This document shows positions 8,729-18,303 of a stretch of 64,000 nt of DNA, one piece after another. Source of the stretch: Opitutales bacterium (GTDB lineage Bacteria > Verrucomicrobiota > Verrucomicrobiia > Opitutales > UBA953). Below the pieces are notes generated by a model that was not told the origin of the DNA, ran no database searches, and saw only the letters and a list, made by a program, of their open reading frames with translations. The stretch's first letter is position 1, and the number at the start of each line of letters is the position of its first letter. The stretch spans positions 62,001 through 126,000 of the forward strand of contig JAILGB010000020.1 in the NCBI GenBank assembly GCA_024697185.1. The letters are read 5' to 3'. A program made the translations under genes and the position numbers.

Positions 8729-9286
8729 TTATTTTTTTTGCGTTCCCGCGAGTAAATTATTGTAGCGTTCCCGCGTCATCAAATAACTTTCTATTTTTTC
8801 AGGAATGCCGGGAACATCGAATATTTTTTCCAAAAGCATCTTGTTTTTGCGACAAAGTTTTGCAGACGCCTCGTTCCCCTGCTTAATAAATCCGCGGACA
8901 TTCCCTGTTCCGACCTCCTCAAATGCAAAGCTCAACATCAGGGGAAAAACTTCGCTCAAAACACCGCGTCCCTGGAAATCGCGTTTTACATAAGCCGTAT
9001 ATTCAAAACAATCTTCATCATAAAGATCAACTTTTAGCAACAAAACGCCCAAAAACATTCCGTTCCCGCGACTGACAATCGCAAACGGATATTTCGTTCC
9101 CGCACGATAAGCCTCCAAATATTCGGCGACAATTTTTTGAGCGTCCGAAAGGTTTTTCGGCGCCTCGAGATTTAAATACTTTACGATCCCGGGATCGCTC
9201 AATATTTCAAATACTTCCGCCGCATCATCCATTGTGAGTTTCCGCAACGAATAATGCTCGCTCTCCAAAATCCTAATTTTCCCCAT
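8729..9286 (-). CDS. GNAT-family N-acetyltransferase (RimJ/RimL-like)
   Basis: 185 aa. The fold is recognisable from the N-terminal R-I-L-E-S-E-H-Y-S-L-R-K-L-T-M-D-D, the acetyl-CoA loop region Y-V-K-R-D-F-Q-G-R-G-V-L (Q/R-x-x-G-x-G/A), and F-I-K-Q-G-N-E-A-S-A-K-L, where an N-x-x-S element packs near the cofactor. Members acetylate protein N-termini or small amines; the substrate here is unknown. It begins 3 nt after the recJ stop, so it is co-transcribed. Confidence 0.8.
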   Translation of the reverse strand: MGKIRILESEHYSLRKLTMDDAAEVFEILSDPGIVKYLNLEAPKNLSDAQKIVAEYLEAYRAGTKYPFAIVSRGNGMFLGVLLLKVDLYDEDCFEYTAYVKRDFQGRGVLSEVFPLMLSFAFEEVGTGNVRGFIKQGNEASAKLCRKNKMLLEKIFDVPGIPEKIESYLMTRERYNNLLAGTQKK

Positions 9287-9289
9287 AAT

Positions 9290-11032
9290 TTAACAAGACC
9301 TCCAATCGACGACATCCACCTTCGGATAACGATTGCCGTTATAATAGCTGAACGAAAGTTTAATCGCCATATCGACCCGTTGTCCGACTGTCGGCAAAAT
9401 TTTCATCCCGTGCCCGGAAAAGGTGACCTTGACGCCCGGTTCGGTCTCCACTTCAAAGCGAAACGAATCAATTTTTTGAGAAGAGAAACTCGGGAACACG
9501 ACCATCTGCGGCACAGGAATGTTGGAAAGTCCGAAAACGGGTTCCGGATTGCCCTCGCCGAAGGGAGACATTCTTGTCACTTGATCAAACAATTCAAGCG
9601 TTATGTCCTTTTTGTCGAGCCATTTGACTATCTGGATTTTTTCATCGGGAACGTAATTGCATTCCGGGGCTTGAATATAATTTTCGAGTGCGGCTTCAAA
9701 ATCTTTGCGCAACTGCTCCACTTTATTTCGATAAGCGGTGATGCCCGTCGCCATCGGATGTCCGCCCCATGTCTCCAAAGAATCTTGCGGGATTTTTTTT
9801 AGCAGTTCCAAAAGATTGACTCCTTTGACCGACCGTCCGGAGCCCTTCGCATATTCGCCTTCAAAGCCCAATACGATACAAGGCTTGTTGTAAATGCGCG
9901 CCAATCGTCCGGCGACAATCCCGACCACACCCGTATGCCAATTGCCTGCAGCCAAAATCCCTTTTTTGCCCTCATATCCCAAATCGGCAATCTGCTGCTT
10001 AGCCTCCTCAAAAACACGCCGCTCAATTTCTTGTCGGGCGGCATTCATTTCACAAAGTTGCAATGCCAATTCGCGACAATGGCTCGCGCTATTGCTCAAA
10101 AGCATCTCAACAGGCAATGCCGCGTCCGCAAGCCGTCCGGAGGCATTGATTCGAGGGCCGATTCGGCGGGAAATGTCCGTCGGGACGATTTCCGCCCGTC
10201 CCCCGACCTTGCTTGCCTGAAGGATCGCCAAAATTCCCTGGCGCTTTGTTTGACGCATCTGCCGAAGCCCAAACCAAACCATAATCCGATTTTCATCTAC
10301 GAGCGGCGATATGTCTGTAATTGTTCCCATCGCCACCAAATCCAAATATTCTCTCAGATTCATCTGAAGTGCGTGCTTGTCCCCACGGGAACGCAAAATC
10401 TTTACGACGCCATGCACCACTTTAAAAACGAGCCCCGCGGAACAAAGCGGAGAATACTCCGGAGCAGAAGCCCTGGAGGAATTAGGGTTGACCAAAATAT
10501 CCGCCGGCGATACCGAGTCCGACTCCAAGGTTCTGTGATGATCGATAACGATCACTTCACAACCGCGGGAACGCAAATAACGGATTTCCTGCACAGCATT
10601 GGTCCCGCAATCCAAGGCGATGACAAGTTTGGGCTGTCCGCAAGCGAGCATGCGATCCACCATCGCGCGCGACATTCCGTAACCCTCCGTTTTGCGGCGC
10701 GGAATAAAATAGCGGGGCTTTAAATGATAATCGCGTAAAAAACTGACCAAGATCGTTGTCGCGGTAATCCCGTCAACGTCATAGTCACCGCAAATTGAAA
10801 TGCTGTCCCGATTGTCGATCGCTCTTAAAATTCGCTCCGCGCAAGCCCTTAAGCCCGGAACACGAAAAGGATCCGTCACCTGCGAAAGTCGAGGCTGTAA
10901 AAAACGTTCCGCGTCCTCGACGATCGTCTTGCCGCGCAAAGCGACAGCCGTAGCCACCGCCGGCAAAAGGCCTAATTCCTCTTCCAGGTCATGAACCGCT
11001 TGAGGGTCCGCTTGTTGGGCGATCCAACGCAT
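9290..11032 (-). CDS. recJ: Single-stranded-DNA-specific exonuclease RecJ
   Basis: 5'-3' ssDNA exonuclease of the DHH family used in recombination and mismatch repair. 580 aa, normal length. Seen: motif I C-G-D-Y-D-V-D-G-I, motif II A-L-D-C-G-T, the DHH motif I-D-H-H-R, and the DHHA1 glycine-rich K-G-S-G-R-S-V. An OB domain follows near the C-terminus. It lies 3 nt from the SGNH esterase gene upstream and the acetyltransferase downstream. Its neighbours topB and the SSB-like gene are plausible functional partners. Confidence 0.95.
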   Translation of the reverse strand: MRWIAQQADPQAVHDLEEELGLLPAVATAVALRGKTIVEDAERFLQPRLSQVTDPFRVPGLRACAERILRAIDNRDSISICGDYDVDGITATTILVSFLRDYHLKPRYFIPRRKTEGYGMSRAMVDRMLACGQPKLVIALDCGTNAVQEIRYLRSRGCEVIVIDHHRTLESDSVSPADILVNPNSSRASAPEYSPLCSAGLVFKVVHGVVKILRSRGDKHALQMNLREYLDLVAMGTITDISPLVDENRIMVWFGLRQMRQTKRQGILAILQASKVGGRAEIVPTDISRRIGPRINASGRLADAALPVEMLLSNSASHCRELALQLCEMNAARQEIERRVFEEAKQQIADLGYEGKKGILAAGNWHTGVVGIVAGRLARIYNKPCIVLGFEGEYAKGSGRSVKGVNLLELLKKIPQDSLETWGGHPMATGITAYRNKVEQLRKDFEAALENYIQAPECNYVPDEKIQIVKWLDKKDITLELFDQVTRMSPFGEGNPEPVFGLSNIPVPQMVVFPSFSSQKIDSFRFEVETEPGVKVTFSGHGMKILPTVGQRVDMAIKLSFSYYNGNRYPKVDVVDWRSC

Positions 11033-11035
11033 TTT

Positions 11036-12559
11036 CTATTTTTTAGCCTCCGTCGGCGCAACGGCGGACTTGACATCGACAGCCAGATTGTCAATCGTCG
11101 CATCCGTTTCCGTCGATTCGTCAAAATCTCCGATTACCGCCGCGTTCGAATATGTTTTTTCGTCTTTTGGATTCTGACCTTCGAGCGCTTCGCCGACCAA
11201 CTGGTCATCCATCCAAACATAATAGCCCGAAGCAATCCCCTTTTTATCACCTTTCAAATAACAAATACGAATATCGACAGGATTTTCCGTAAAAAACTTT
11301 TCCCCGTTCCCAATATCTTTTGTGCCATAGAGAATGTTGTTGCGGTTGTTCCAAAAAAGTCCTTTTTCGCCCACATAAAGAGTGCCGGCATTCTTGCCGT
11401 TCCCGAGCGATGCGGCGAGGCAATTGTCAGGGCTGTTAAGACTTTGCATTTTTACGGTAAACGCAAGAGTGCACTCATGTTCCTTGCCTTTTTGAGGAAG
11501 CGGATAGTGACATTTTGCGATATCGCCGGCGGCGGATTTTATTTTAAATCCCGTTCCCGTTTTTTTAATTTTTTTTCCGGAAACTTCAAAAGTCGGGCGC
11601 GCCAACTTTTCTACGGGAACGCGCTTTAAACCGGCATTGCGCTGCCCGACTCCCAAAACGCGCGCGATATTGCCGGCAACAATAAGTTCTCCCTGGGCAT
11701 TAGGATGCGCGCCGGCAGGGCCGTCGCACATAGAGCCGTCCTCCACATAAAATCCGCGACTTATAGAGGCCAGCGAAACTTTAGAAGATCCGGTACTCCA
11801 TTTTTTTTCAATATTGAGCGACTGCAAATATTTATTATAGCGTCCGTAATTGTTTTTGTGCTTTGTTCCCGTCCCGTTGTCGGCAGCCGTCGGCAAGACT
11901 TCAAAAACGAAAACACGAATTTTTGGATTATATTGCTGATAGGCTCGAACAATTTCGTGAACGTGTTCCGCGATCTTTTTATCGGGCTGAGCCTGATCGT
12001 AAAGGTCGTTGATGCCAATCAGAATACAAAGTGTGTCCGGCTTCTGCTTCCCATAAACCTTGGGATAAGTTTCGCCCTTGTATTCCTTTAATTCCGTTCC
12101 GTCATAAAACTGATTTTTGCCGGGAACAAAGGGATTTTTCAACCCCAATTTAAGTGTCACGGGACCGCGGTTTTCCGGCGGGAACACAGATTTGGGATCG
12201 GATTTATACACCCTTTCGTTTTCATGTCCGGCATATTGATAGGCCCGACCGCTCGCCGCAGCCTCCGAAACATTGAGAAAAGCAATTCCCCGATAATCCG
12301 GCGTCAACGATGAAACATCGACATTGTTGCGCGCACCCCGCGTCATGCCCATCGGCTTGAACTCTTTGCCGTTATCGACAAAGTTTTTAAAAAGCTGATA
12401 ACGATAACTGGGGACAGGTCCCTTCAGATAAATACCGCCCTGCGTGATCGAATCTCCGATAAAAACAATCTGCTTCGCTTCGTAAACAGTTGCGGGAGCC
12501 GCCGTCACCGACGATGAAAAAAGTGCGGCGAGAAGAAAAATAAAAATTAAAGATTTCAT
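11036..12559 (-). CDS. Secreted SGNH/GDSL-family esterase with C-terminal beta domain
   Basis: 507 aa with a signal peptide (residues 1-20). Seen: block I G-D-S-I-T-Q-G-G with the nucleophile serine, block III G-I-N-D-L-Y-D, and the late block with the catalytic histidine in G-A-H-P-N-A-Q-G. After about residue 300 a beta-rich domain follows that could bind carbohydrate. SGNH enzymes of this type deacetylate sugars such as O-acetylated sialic acid or xylan; with a secreted sialidase in the same window, sialate or other host-glycan O-acetyl esterase is the best guess, not proven. It is embedded among DNA metabolism genes. Confidence 0.75.
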   Translation of the reverse strand: MKSLIFIFLLAALFSSSVTAAPATVYEAKQIVFIGDSITQGGIYLKGPVPSYRYQLFKNFVDNGKEFKPMGMTRGARNNVDVSSLTPDYRGIAFLNVSEAAASGRAYQYAGHENERVYKSDPKSVFPPENRGPVTLKLGLKNPFVPGKNQFYDGTELKEYKGETYPKVYGKQKPDTLCILIGINDLYDQAQPDKKIAEHVHEIVRAYQQYNPKIRVFVFEVLPTAADNGTGTKHKNNYGRYNKYLQSLNIEKKWSTGSSKVSLASISRGFYVEDGSMCDGPAGAHPNAQGELIVAGNIARVLGVGQRNAGLKRVPVEKLARPTFEVSGKKIKKTGTGFKIKSAAGDIAKCHYPLPQKGKEHECTLAFTVKMQSLNSPDNCLAASLGNGKNAGTLYVGEKGLFWNNRNNILYGTKDIGNGEKFFTENPVDIRICYLKGDKKGIASGYYVWMDDQLVGEALEGQNPKDEKTYSNAAVIGDFDESTETDATIDNLAVDVKSAVAPTEAKK

Positions 12560-12582
12560 CTTATTTTAAAATTCTAATATCT

Positions 12583-13620
12583 TTATACAATCGAACTGAC
12601 CAAATCCGCCAATTCCCTATCGACGACATTCGGCTCCGACTTTCGACGGATCCCGGCAAGAATTGAAATGCTCCCGCCATTTTTCAAACGCCAGGACGCC
12701 TGCAAAAATTGCCTCAATTTTTCAACACTTCTGAAAAAAAGACTGACTTCCCCCTCTTGTATTTTGCCGGACTGGGAAAGTTTGATGCTGTTGAGCGCAT
12801 TCGCCCAATAAGTAAGTCCGTCAACAATGAGCAAAGTCTCTTTTCCCTGTTCCGCCAACGATTGCGCCCGCGACAATGCAAAATCCGGAACCTCGGCGAC
12901 AATTTGCAAAGGGCTGTTGATATAGGACGCATAGATTTCGACCGATGACGGCAAATTTTGTCGCAACTCGGCGGGCTCTTCCGGCCGAGCCTTTACCAGA
13001 ACATAAATGACTCGCAAATCCGGATTTTTTTCACAGGCATCCCGTGCGATGCAGACCAATTGGCGCGTCACGCCCAATTTTCTATCAAAAAACAGCGTCC
13101 TTGTCTCCCCTTTTAAAAATGTGCCGAGAGCAAAACTCCGATCCAAAACCAACTCATCCTTGGGAGCTTCCGCCGTCATTTTGTAAAAAGGTTCCCGCTT
13201 TGTTCTTTTAAAGGGATTCTCTCCATCAATCGACAAAACCTTAAAAACTCGTGGCGGGATCGAAAGTTCCCGGGGAAATTTTAAAATTTCCGCTTCAATC
13301 CACTCTGCATTTTTTATTTTAAAACGATGGACAAGAGCATCTGTCATCTCCGGCGTCATTTCGTCAATCTTGCCAAAACTCGCTTGGGAACGCAAATAAG
13401 CCCAGCCGCCCGTTTGGACGCAGACGGCTCCCGAACAAAATTCGTGCTCAGCCTGAGCGATGAGCGCCTCCGTCAAAGGCGCGAAATGATGGGAACGGTT
13501 GTGCGGACGATTTTTGCGGACACGGCGTCTTTTCAACGTTTTCCGCTTAAACTTATGCGGCTTGATCTGTTTTCGCGGGGCGCGCTTGTCGTAAAATTTC
13601 CTTTTCTGTTTCTTTTCCAT
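12583..13620 (-). CDS. Degenerate Rho-like protein, predicted ATPase-dead
   Basis: 345 aa (bacterial Rho is about 420 or more). By manual alignment to Rho: a very basic N-terminus (1-45), a cold-shock-type RNA-binding region with W-A-Y-L-R-S (about 60-120), then the ATPase core. R-P-E-E-P-A-E-L (212-219) matches Rho R-P-E-E-V-T-E-M, L-L-I-V-D-G-L-T (263-270) matches the Walker B region, and G-G-S-I-S-I-L-A (315-322) matches G-G-S-L-T-I-I-A. The Walker A equivalent is D-R-K-L-G-V-T (179-185), where the essential lysine is valine; the D-E before R-P-E-E is K-A, losing the catalytic glutamate. The protein ends before the arginine-finger region. It lies between topB and the SGNH esterase gene. 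It probably binds RNA without hydrolysing ATP, or modulates a true Rho. Confidence 0.75.
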   Translation of the reverse strand: MEKKQKRKFYDKRAPRKQIKPHKFKRKTLKRRRVRKNRPHNRSHHFAPLTEALIAQAEHEFCSGAVCVQTGGWAYLRSQASFGKIDEMTPEMTDALVHRFKIKNAEWIEAEILKFPRELSIPPRVFKVLSIDGENPFKRTKREPFYKMTAEAPKDELVLDRSFALGTFLKGETRTLFFDRKLGVTRQLVCIARDACEKNPDLRVIYVLVKARPEEPAELRQNLPSSVEIYASYINSPLQIVAEVPDFALSRAQSLAEQGKETLLIVDGLTYWANALNSIKLSQSGKIQEGEVSLFFRSVEKLRQFLQASWRLKNGGSISILAGIRRKSEPNVVDRELADLVSSIV

Positions 13621-13678
13621 TTTTATATATCCTTTAAAGATTTTGCCGGCCGTGTTTAACAGCCGACATTAAAACCCT

Positions 13679-16255
13679 TTATTTTTTTACTGATTTGCGC
13701 GTTGTTTTTTTTGTTCCCGCGGGAACACTTTTTGCCTCACGAGGTTTAAACTCAAAACTCAAACGTCCGTTACGGTCAAACTTCAAACGTGCCTCAAACG
13801 GACGCTTCGTTTTTTGCGAAACGAAAGTCATATAGTCCGTCTGCTCGCCAGCCAGCATTTTTTTGCAAACGTCTTCGCTGATTGCCGTTCCCAATAAAAT
13901 TTTCCCCAAGCGCACAGGGCGCGCCGGAAGATTTTTGCCGCGAACATCTGCCGGGTTTGTTTCATAGGCGTTCGGAGTCGAATAAATCGGCAACTTGGTC
14001 ACAGGACAAAAACCAATCGGCTGCAGAGTCGTAAAATCAACTTCATCGCTCTTTTCCGCCTCTTCAACACCTTCTTCTTTTCGATCGGGGAAAACGAATT
14101 CCACCTTGTATGCCTCATTTTCAGCTGCCGGAGCCACCAATTTGAGCCATGCCGTAAAGGGACGGTTGAAACGCGATTTAAAATCGTCAAACGGACCGAT
14201 TTTTTCTTTCGAAAGCAACTGGCGCACCTCCTCCTTGTCAAGAATATGTCCGTTCACATTTTTATAAATCGCCAAACGCGGGATTTGACGTCCGCGCCCT
14301 CCTTGAATCTCATCGTTGGAACGATACATGCGGAAATTTTCCAACAACGGCGAGCCGTCGCTCGGCGAAATCAGATCTGTGGTCTCCCAAGTGTCTGCGC
14401 CCAAAACATCATTTGATTTTGCAACAATATTTTTTGTCAAATCAATAATGCCGTTCATAAAATCTTCCCGGCTAACGCGGCCTTCCGAAACCTCTCGCAA
14501 CTGATACTCCCATTCGCCCGTCATTGCCGGACTGTTGAGAATTTCAAAACCGAGGATTTTCAAAAAGCTCATCAATTCCTCCGCCTTGATTGTCGGGACA
14601 AGATCTTTTCCCGCCCGATCGACATATTTTGTCTTAATCAAGTGCTCAATGATGCTTGCGCGCGTTGCCGGAGTTCCCAGACCGCGTTCCTTCATCGCTT
14701 CCGCGAGTTCTTCATCGTCAACGAGTTTTCCCGCACTCTCCATTGCACCCAACAATGTCGCTTCATTGTAGCGTGGCGGCGGCTTGGTGCTTTCCTCGTG
14801 CATATCGATTTTTTTAATCGCGGCGACTTCGCCTTCGACAGCAGCCGGAATTGACGATTCCGGCTTTTCGTCGCGTCCATAAACTTGACGCCAACCGGGA
14901 ACGACCATTACTTTGCCTTCCGTTTTAAAATTGTGTTTGCCGGCGACCGTCGTTGTGCGCGTCGTCACATCAAACTCTGCAAGCGGGAAAAACACGGCGA
15001 TAAAACGGCGGACAATCATGTCATAAACTTTTGCCTCCATCTCACTCAACTGACCGCGCGGCACCTGGTCCGTCGGAATAATCGCAAAGTGATCCGAAAT
15101 TTCCTGATTGTTAAAAATACGACGGTTAAAGGGATTGATCCAATCTTTCTCCAACGGCATTTTCGCACAATTCGCAATCGTCGGATTCGCGTTCCCGCAA
15201 AGCATTTGAAGCGTGCGTTTGCAAGTGGGCGCATAATCTTCAGGCAAGGCGCGCGAATCCGTTCGCGGATAAGTCGTCGCCTTGTATTTTTCGTAAAGCG
15301 CCTGCACAATTTCCAAGGTGCGTGATGCGGAAAGGGAAAAACGTTTGTTGGCCTCACGCTGCAAGGTCGTCAAGTCATAAAGCTTGGGACAAACCTCCGT
15401 CACATGTGTTTTCTCGTCATGGACAATCCCCGTTCCCGCGGCATTACATTCCGCCAAGACTTGCTCGGCAAAAGCCTTATCTCTGATCCGATCCGCCTTG
15501 TCCGCTTTGTCACCCTTCTCGTCAGCATCGGTTTTTTTGAAATCGGAACGTTGATAAACTCCGCTGTATTCGCCTGCGGGAACGGCAAATTTTGTTTCAA
15601 TTCGCCAATAATTTTCGGGAACGAAATCCCTAATTTCCAACTCGCGATTGACCAACATCGAAAGCGTCGGCGTCTGCACCCGGCCGACCGTCGTCACATC
15701 TCCGCGCCCGCGACCGATCCTAAGTGTGATTGCCCGCGTGCCGTTAATCCCGACAAGCCAGTCCGATTCCGCGCGGGAACGGGCTGCCGCCAGGAGGTTT
15801 TTCATCTCCTCGCCCATTTTCAAATGTTTGAACCCGTCCGCGATCGCCGAAGCCGTCATCGAGGTCAACCACAAACGCTTTACCGTTTTCTGGCACTTGG
15901 AATATTGATAAATATAAGAAAAAATCAATTCGCCCTCGCGGCCGGCATCGCATGCGTTCACCAAACAGTCGACATCCGGACGGCGAATCAGCCGCTCGAG
16001 ACGAAGATATTGTTCTTTGTTTTCCGGGATCAGTTTCAGTTTGAATCCCGGCGGAATTATCGGCAAACGCTTATAAGTCCAGCGCTTGTTGTTGGCATCA
16101 TAATCCTGAGGATCCGCCAAAGTGACCAAATGACCGAGAGCGTGAGATACGACATAGTCGTCATTTTCGTAACAATCACCTTTTTGTCGAGCCCCGAGAA
16201 CCTTTGCGATATCTGACGCAACAGAAGGCTTCTCGGCAATAACTAACGTCTTCAT
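13679..16255 (-). CDS. topB: DNA topoisomerase III
   Basis: Type IA topoisomerase that decatenates and removes single-stranded crossings. 858 aa. Seen: N-terminal Toprim start L-V-I-A-E-K-P-S-V-A, acidic triad region D-C-L-V-N-A-C-D-A-G-R-E-G-E, and active-site tyrosine in T-T-Y-P-R-T-D-S. The C-terminus carries a type IA repeat-like domain (G-F-C-P-V-T-K) and ends with a basic Lys/Thr tail. Near the stop (about 13710-13723) two motif copies fuse into the palindrome GTTCCCGCGGGAAC. The upstream gap 16256-16505 is AT-rich and holds no gene I can support; a weak TATTAT lies 4 nt from the ATG. Confidence 0.93.
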   Translation of the reverse strand: MKTLVIAEKPSVASDIAKVLGARQKGDCYENDDYVVSHALGHLVTLADPQDYDANNKRWTYKRLPIIPPGFKLKLIPENKEQYLRLERLIRRPDVDCLVNACDAGREGELIFSYIYQYSKCQKTVKRLWLTSMTASAIADGFKHLKMGEEMKNLLAAARSRAESDWLVGINGTRAITLRIGRGRGDVTTVGRVQTPTLSMLVNRELEIRDFVPENYWRIETKFAVPAGEYSGVYQRSDFKKTDADEKGDKADKADRIRDKAFAEQVLAECNAAGTGIVHDEKTHVTEVCPKLYDLTTLQREANKRFSLSASRTLEIVQALYEKYKATTYPRTDSRALPEDYAPTCKRTLQMLCGNANPTIANCAKMPLEKDWINPFNRRIFNNQEISDHFAIIPTDQVPRGQLSEMEAKVYDMIVRRFIAVFFPLAEFDVTTRTTTVAGKHNFKTEGKVMVVPGWRQVYGRDEKPESSIPAAVEGEVAAIKKIDMHEESTKPPPRYNEATLLGAMESAGKLVDDEELAEAMKERGLGTPATRASIIEHLIKTKYVDRAGKDLVPTIKAEELMSFLKILGFEILNSPAMTGEWEYQLREVSEGRVSREDFMNGIIDLTKNIVAKSNDVLGADTWETTDLISPSDGSPLLENFRMYRSNDEIQGGRGRQIPRLAIYKNVNGHILDKEEVRQLLSKEKIGPFDDFKSRFNRPFTAWLKLVAPAAENEAYKVEFVFPDRKEEGVEEAEKSDEVDFTTLQPIGFCPVTKLPIYSTPNAYETNPADVRGKNLPARPVRLGKILLGTAISEDVCKKMLAGEQTDYMTFVSQKTKRPFEARLKFDRNGRLSFEFKPREAKSVPAGTKKTTRKSVKK

Positions 16256-16505
16256 TTTTATAATATGTTGTAAATTAGGTGCCTTGAATAATTATCGATT
16301 TTGCCCTCCCAAGACATAACTGAGGACTTTTATAATATCATACAACAGATCCTAAACTTGTCAAATAGAAAGACGCAAAAAAAACGCACTAAACTAATAT
16401 TTATGGAAAAAACTAAAGACAAGCGGCTGTTTTTAATTAAAATTTATAGATTTTATAAAAATAGACCAAGTGACGCGGTGCTCGCTACATCTTCGCGGGA
16501 ACGAG

Positions 16506-17786
16506 TCATTTTTTCAAATTTTCAATCTTGTCTTGCAAATGAACTTGAAAAGATGGCGTTCCTGTGACCGCGGCAAGCGCTTCTCCGACAAGATAGCAAG
16601 AGCCGGCGACAAGAATGATTTCCCCATCATCCGTCTGTTCGATGCATTTTCGAGCCTTGGGGAAAATTTCCGCAAGCGAGGAAAATTTTATCGTTCCCTT
16701 AAAATCATCGGGAACGCAAGATTCCAATTCTTCCTGAGAACAGGCACGTTCCTGATCCGGACGGACAAGAATGATTTTTCGCGCATATTTTGACACAATT
16801 TTTAAAATCGCCCTCGCCCGTTCGATTCCCAACACTCCGACAATCGCCACAATTTTTTTGTCCGTTTGAGCGAGCATCGCATCGAGCGCCTTTGCACATT
16901 CTTCGTTGTGTGCGACATCAAGAATCAATCTTTGACCGTCTTCAAGCGTCATCGACTGCCACCGTCCCTGCCAATCAATTTTCAACAAGGCTCCGGCGGA
17001 AACATTTTTCTTGCAAAAAGAACTGACGGCAGCGAGAGCGAGAGCCGCATTGTGTCGTTGATGCTCTCCAAAAAGATTTGTCTCGGGAAGAGTTTTTTTC
17101 AAGCTCGAAACATCCTCAAAAAACGCTCCGCGGGAACGGCAACAATCTTGTATCACCGTGTATGCGGGAACGGGCAGCCAACCCGAAAAAACCTTTTGGC
17201 CGCGCTTAATAATCCCGGCTTTTTCTGTCGCGATCTCCGCATAAGTGCTTCCCAATATGTCACAATGATCAAAGCCGATTGAACTTATAATAACATTTGT
17301 CGCGACTTGAGGCTCGAGAATATTAGTGGCATCCAGTCTCCCGCCCAATCCGCATTCATAAACGGCGACGTCGCAACGTTCCCGCGAAAAATGCAAAAAA
17401 GCGATTGCCGTCATCAGTTCAAAAAACGACGGAAAATCACGATCGCCTGGTTTGCCGAAAATTTTTGCAGCGCGATAAACTTCCTGCACATAAGCGGCGA
17501 TTTTTTCGTCAGATAAAATTTCTCTATTTACCTGAATGCGCTCACCGAGCCTCAAAAGGTGTGGCGAGGTATAAAGTCCGCATTTCAATCCCTGCTCTCT
17601 CAACAACGCTTCACACATCGCCGCGGTTGAACCTTTGCCGTTGGTCCCGGCAATATGAATCGCGGGAACGGCATTTTGAGGATTGCCGAGTTCCCGCATT
17701 AAAGAACGCATACGTTCAAGTCCCAATTTGCTGCCAAAATTTCTTAGACGGCAAAGTTCTTCCAATATTTTTTGAACGTCGTTCAT
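16506..17786 (-). CDS. folC: Bifunctional folylpolyglutamate/dihydrofolate synthase
   Basis: Adds glutamate to dihydropteroate and folates. I start it at the ATG at 17786 (426 aa), where the family-typical V-Q-K-I-L-E-E-L and later F-G-S-K-L-G-L-E-R-M-R begin. A frame extension to 17936 overlaps rplT and its terminator and is rejected. Seen: the P-loop H-I-A-G-T-N-G-K-G-S-T, Y-T-S-P-H-L, and Y-E-C-G-L-G-G-R-L-D-A-T-N, all Mur-ligase-family folate synthase signatures. It follows rplT at about 60 nt. Confidence 0.93.
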   Translation of the reverse strand: MNDVQKILEELCRLRNFGSKLGLERMRSLMRELGNPQNAVPAIHIAGTNGKGSTAAMCEALLREQGLKCGLYTSPHLLRLGERIQVNREILSDEKIAAYVQEVYRAAKIFGKPGDRDFPSFFELMTAIAFLHFSRERCDVAVYECGLGGRLDATNILEPQVATNVIISSIGFDHCDILGSTYAEIATEKAGIIKRGQKVFSGWLPVPAYTVIQDCCRSRGAFFEDVSSLKKTLPETNLFGEHQRHNAALALAAVSSFCKKNVSAGALLKIDWQGRWQSMTLEDGQRLILDVAHNEECAKALDAMLAQTDKKIVAIVGVLGIERARAILKIVSKYARKIILVRPDQERACSQEELESCVPDDFKGTIKFSSLAEIFPKARKCIEQTDDGEIILVAGSCYLVGEALAAVTGTPSFQVHLQDKIENLKK

Positions 17787-17800
17787 TTTTTTTAAATCAA

Positions 17801-17830
17801 AGAGCCCCGCGTTCCCGCGAGGCTCCTTTT
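17801..17830 (-). terminator. Probable terminator after rplT
   Basis: GAGCCTCGCG and CGCGGGGCTC pair (one G-U) around a GGAA loop; the central GCGGGAACG of the hairpin is one motif copy. On the minus strand the following tract is only moderately T-rich, whereas the plus strand has six T. It lies between rplT and folC. Confidence 0.55.
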
Positions 17831-17847
17831 TTCTTTGGTTTTTTCGT

Positions 17848-18204
17848 TTACGCCAAAGCAGCTTTTGCCTTTTCGACGATGGCGGCAAACGCCGGAGCGT
17901 CGTTGATGGCAAGCTCGGAAAGATTCTTGCGATCAATCACAATGCCGGCTTTTTTAAGACCGGCGATAAGACGGCTATACTGAATGCCGAGAGGACGGCA
18001 AGCGGCATTGATGCGCACAATCCAAAGTCCACGAAAATCGGACTTCTTGTCGCGACGATGCGCATAAGCGTATTTTTGAGCGCGATTGACAGCGTCGTTT
18101 GCGTGAGTGTAAGCGCGCGATTTAAGGCCGAAATAACCTTTCGCTTGCTTCAAGACACGTTTGCGACGTGCGCGAGTTGCTGGAGAATTTGTTACACGTG
18201 ACAT
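17848..18204 (-). CDS. rplT: 50S ribosomal protein L20
   Basis: 118 aa, the family length. Seen: N-terminal M-S-R-V-T-N-S-P-A-T-R-A-R-R-K, K-G-Y-F-G-L-K-S-R, L-W-I-V-R-I-N-A-A-C-R, and Y-S-R-L-I-A-G-L-K-K-A-G. It follows rpmI after a 99-nt gap; infC, often upstream of this pair, is not here. No L20 autoregulatory site was recognised in the gap. Confidence 0.97.
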   Translation of the reverse strand: MSRVTNSPATRARRKRVLKQAKGYFGLKSRAYTHANDAVNRAQKYAYAHRRDKKSDFRGLWIVRINAACRPLGIQYSRLIAGLKKAGIVIDRKNLSELAINDAPAFAAIVEKAKAALA

Positions 18205-18303
18205 GTTTTATTGATTCTGTTTTTAGAGAGCTCGAAGGTCGTCAAAAAAATTTACCTTTTTCGCTCGGTTAATAATTGTTTCGCAGTGCTTCTCTTAATT
18301 GGA

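Noticed and set aside
16301-16567. An 88-residue plus-strand frame in the AT-rich gap beside topB
   Set aside because: It runs into the antisense of folC, lacks a ribosome binding site and shows no recognisable motif.
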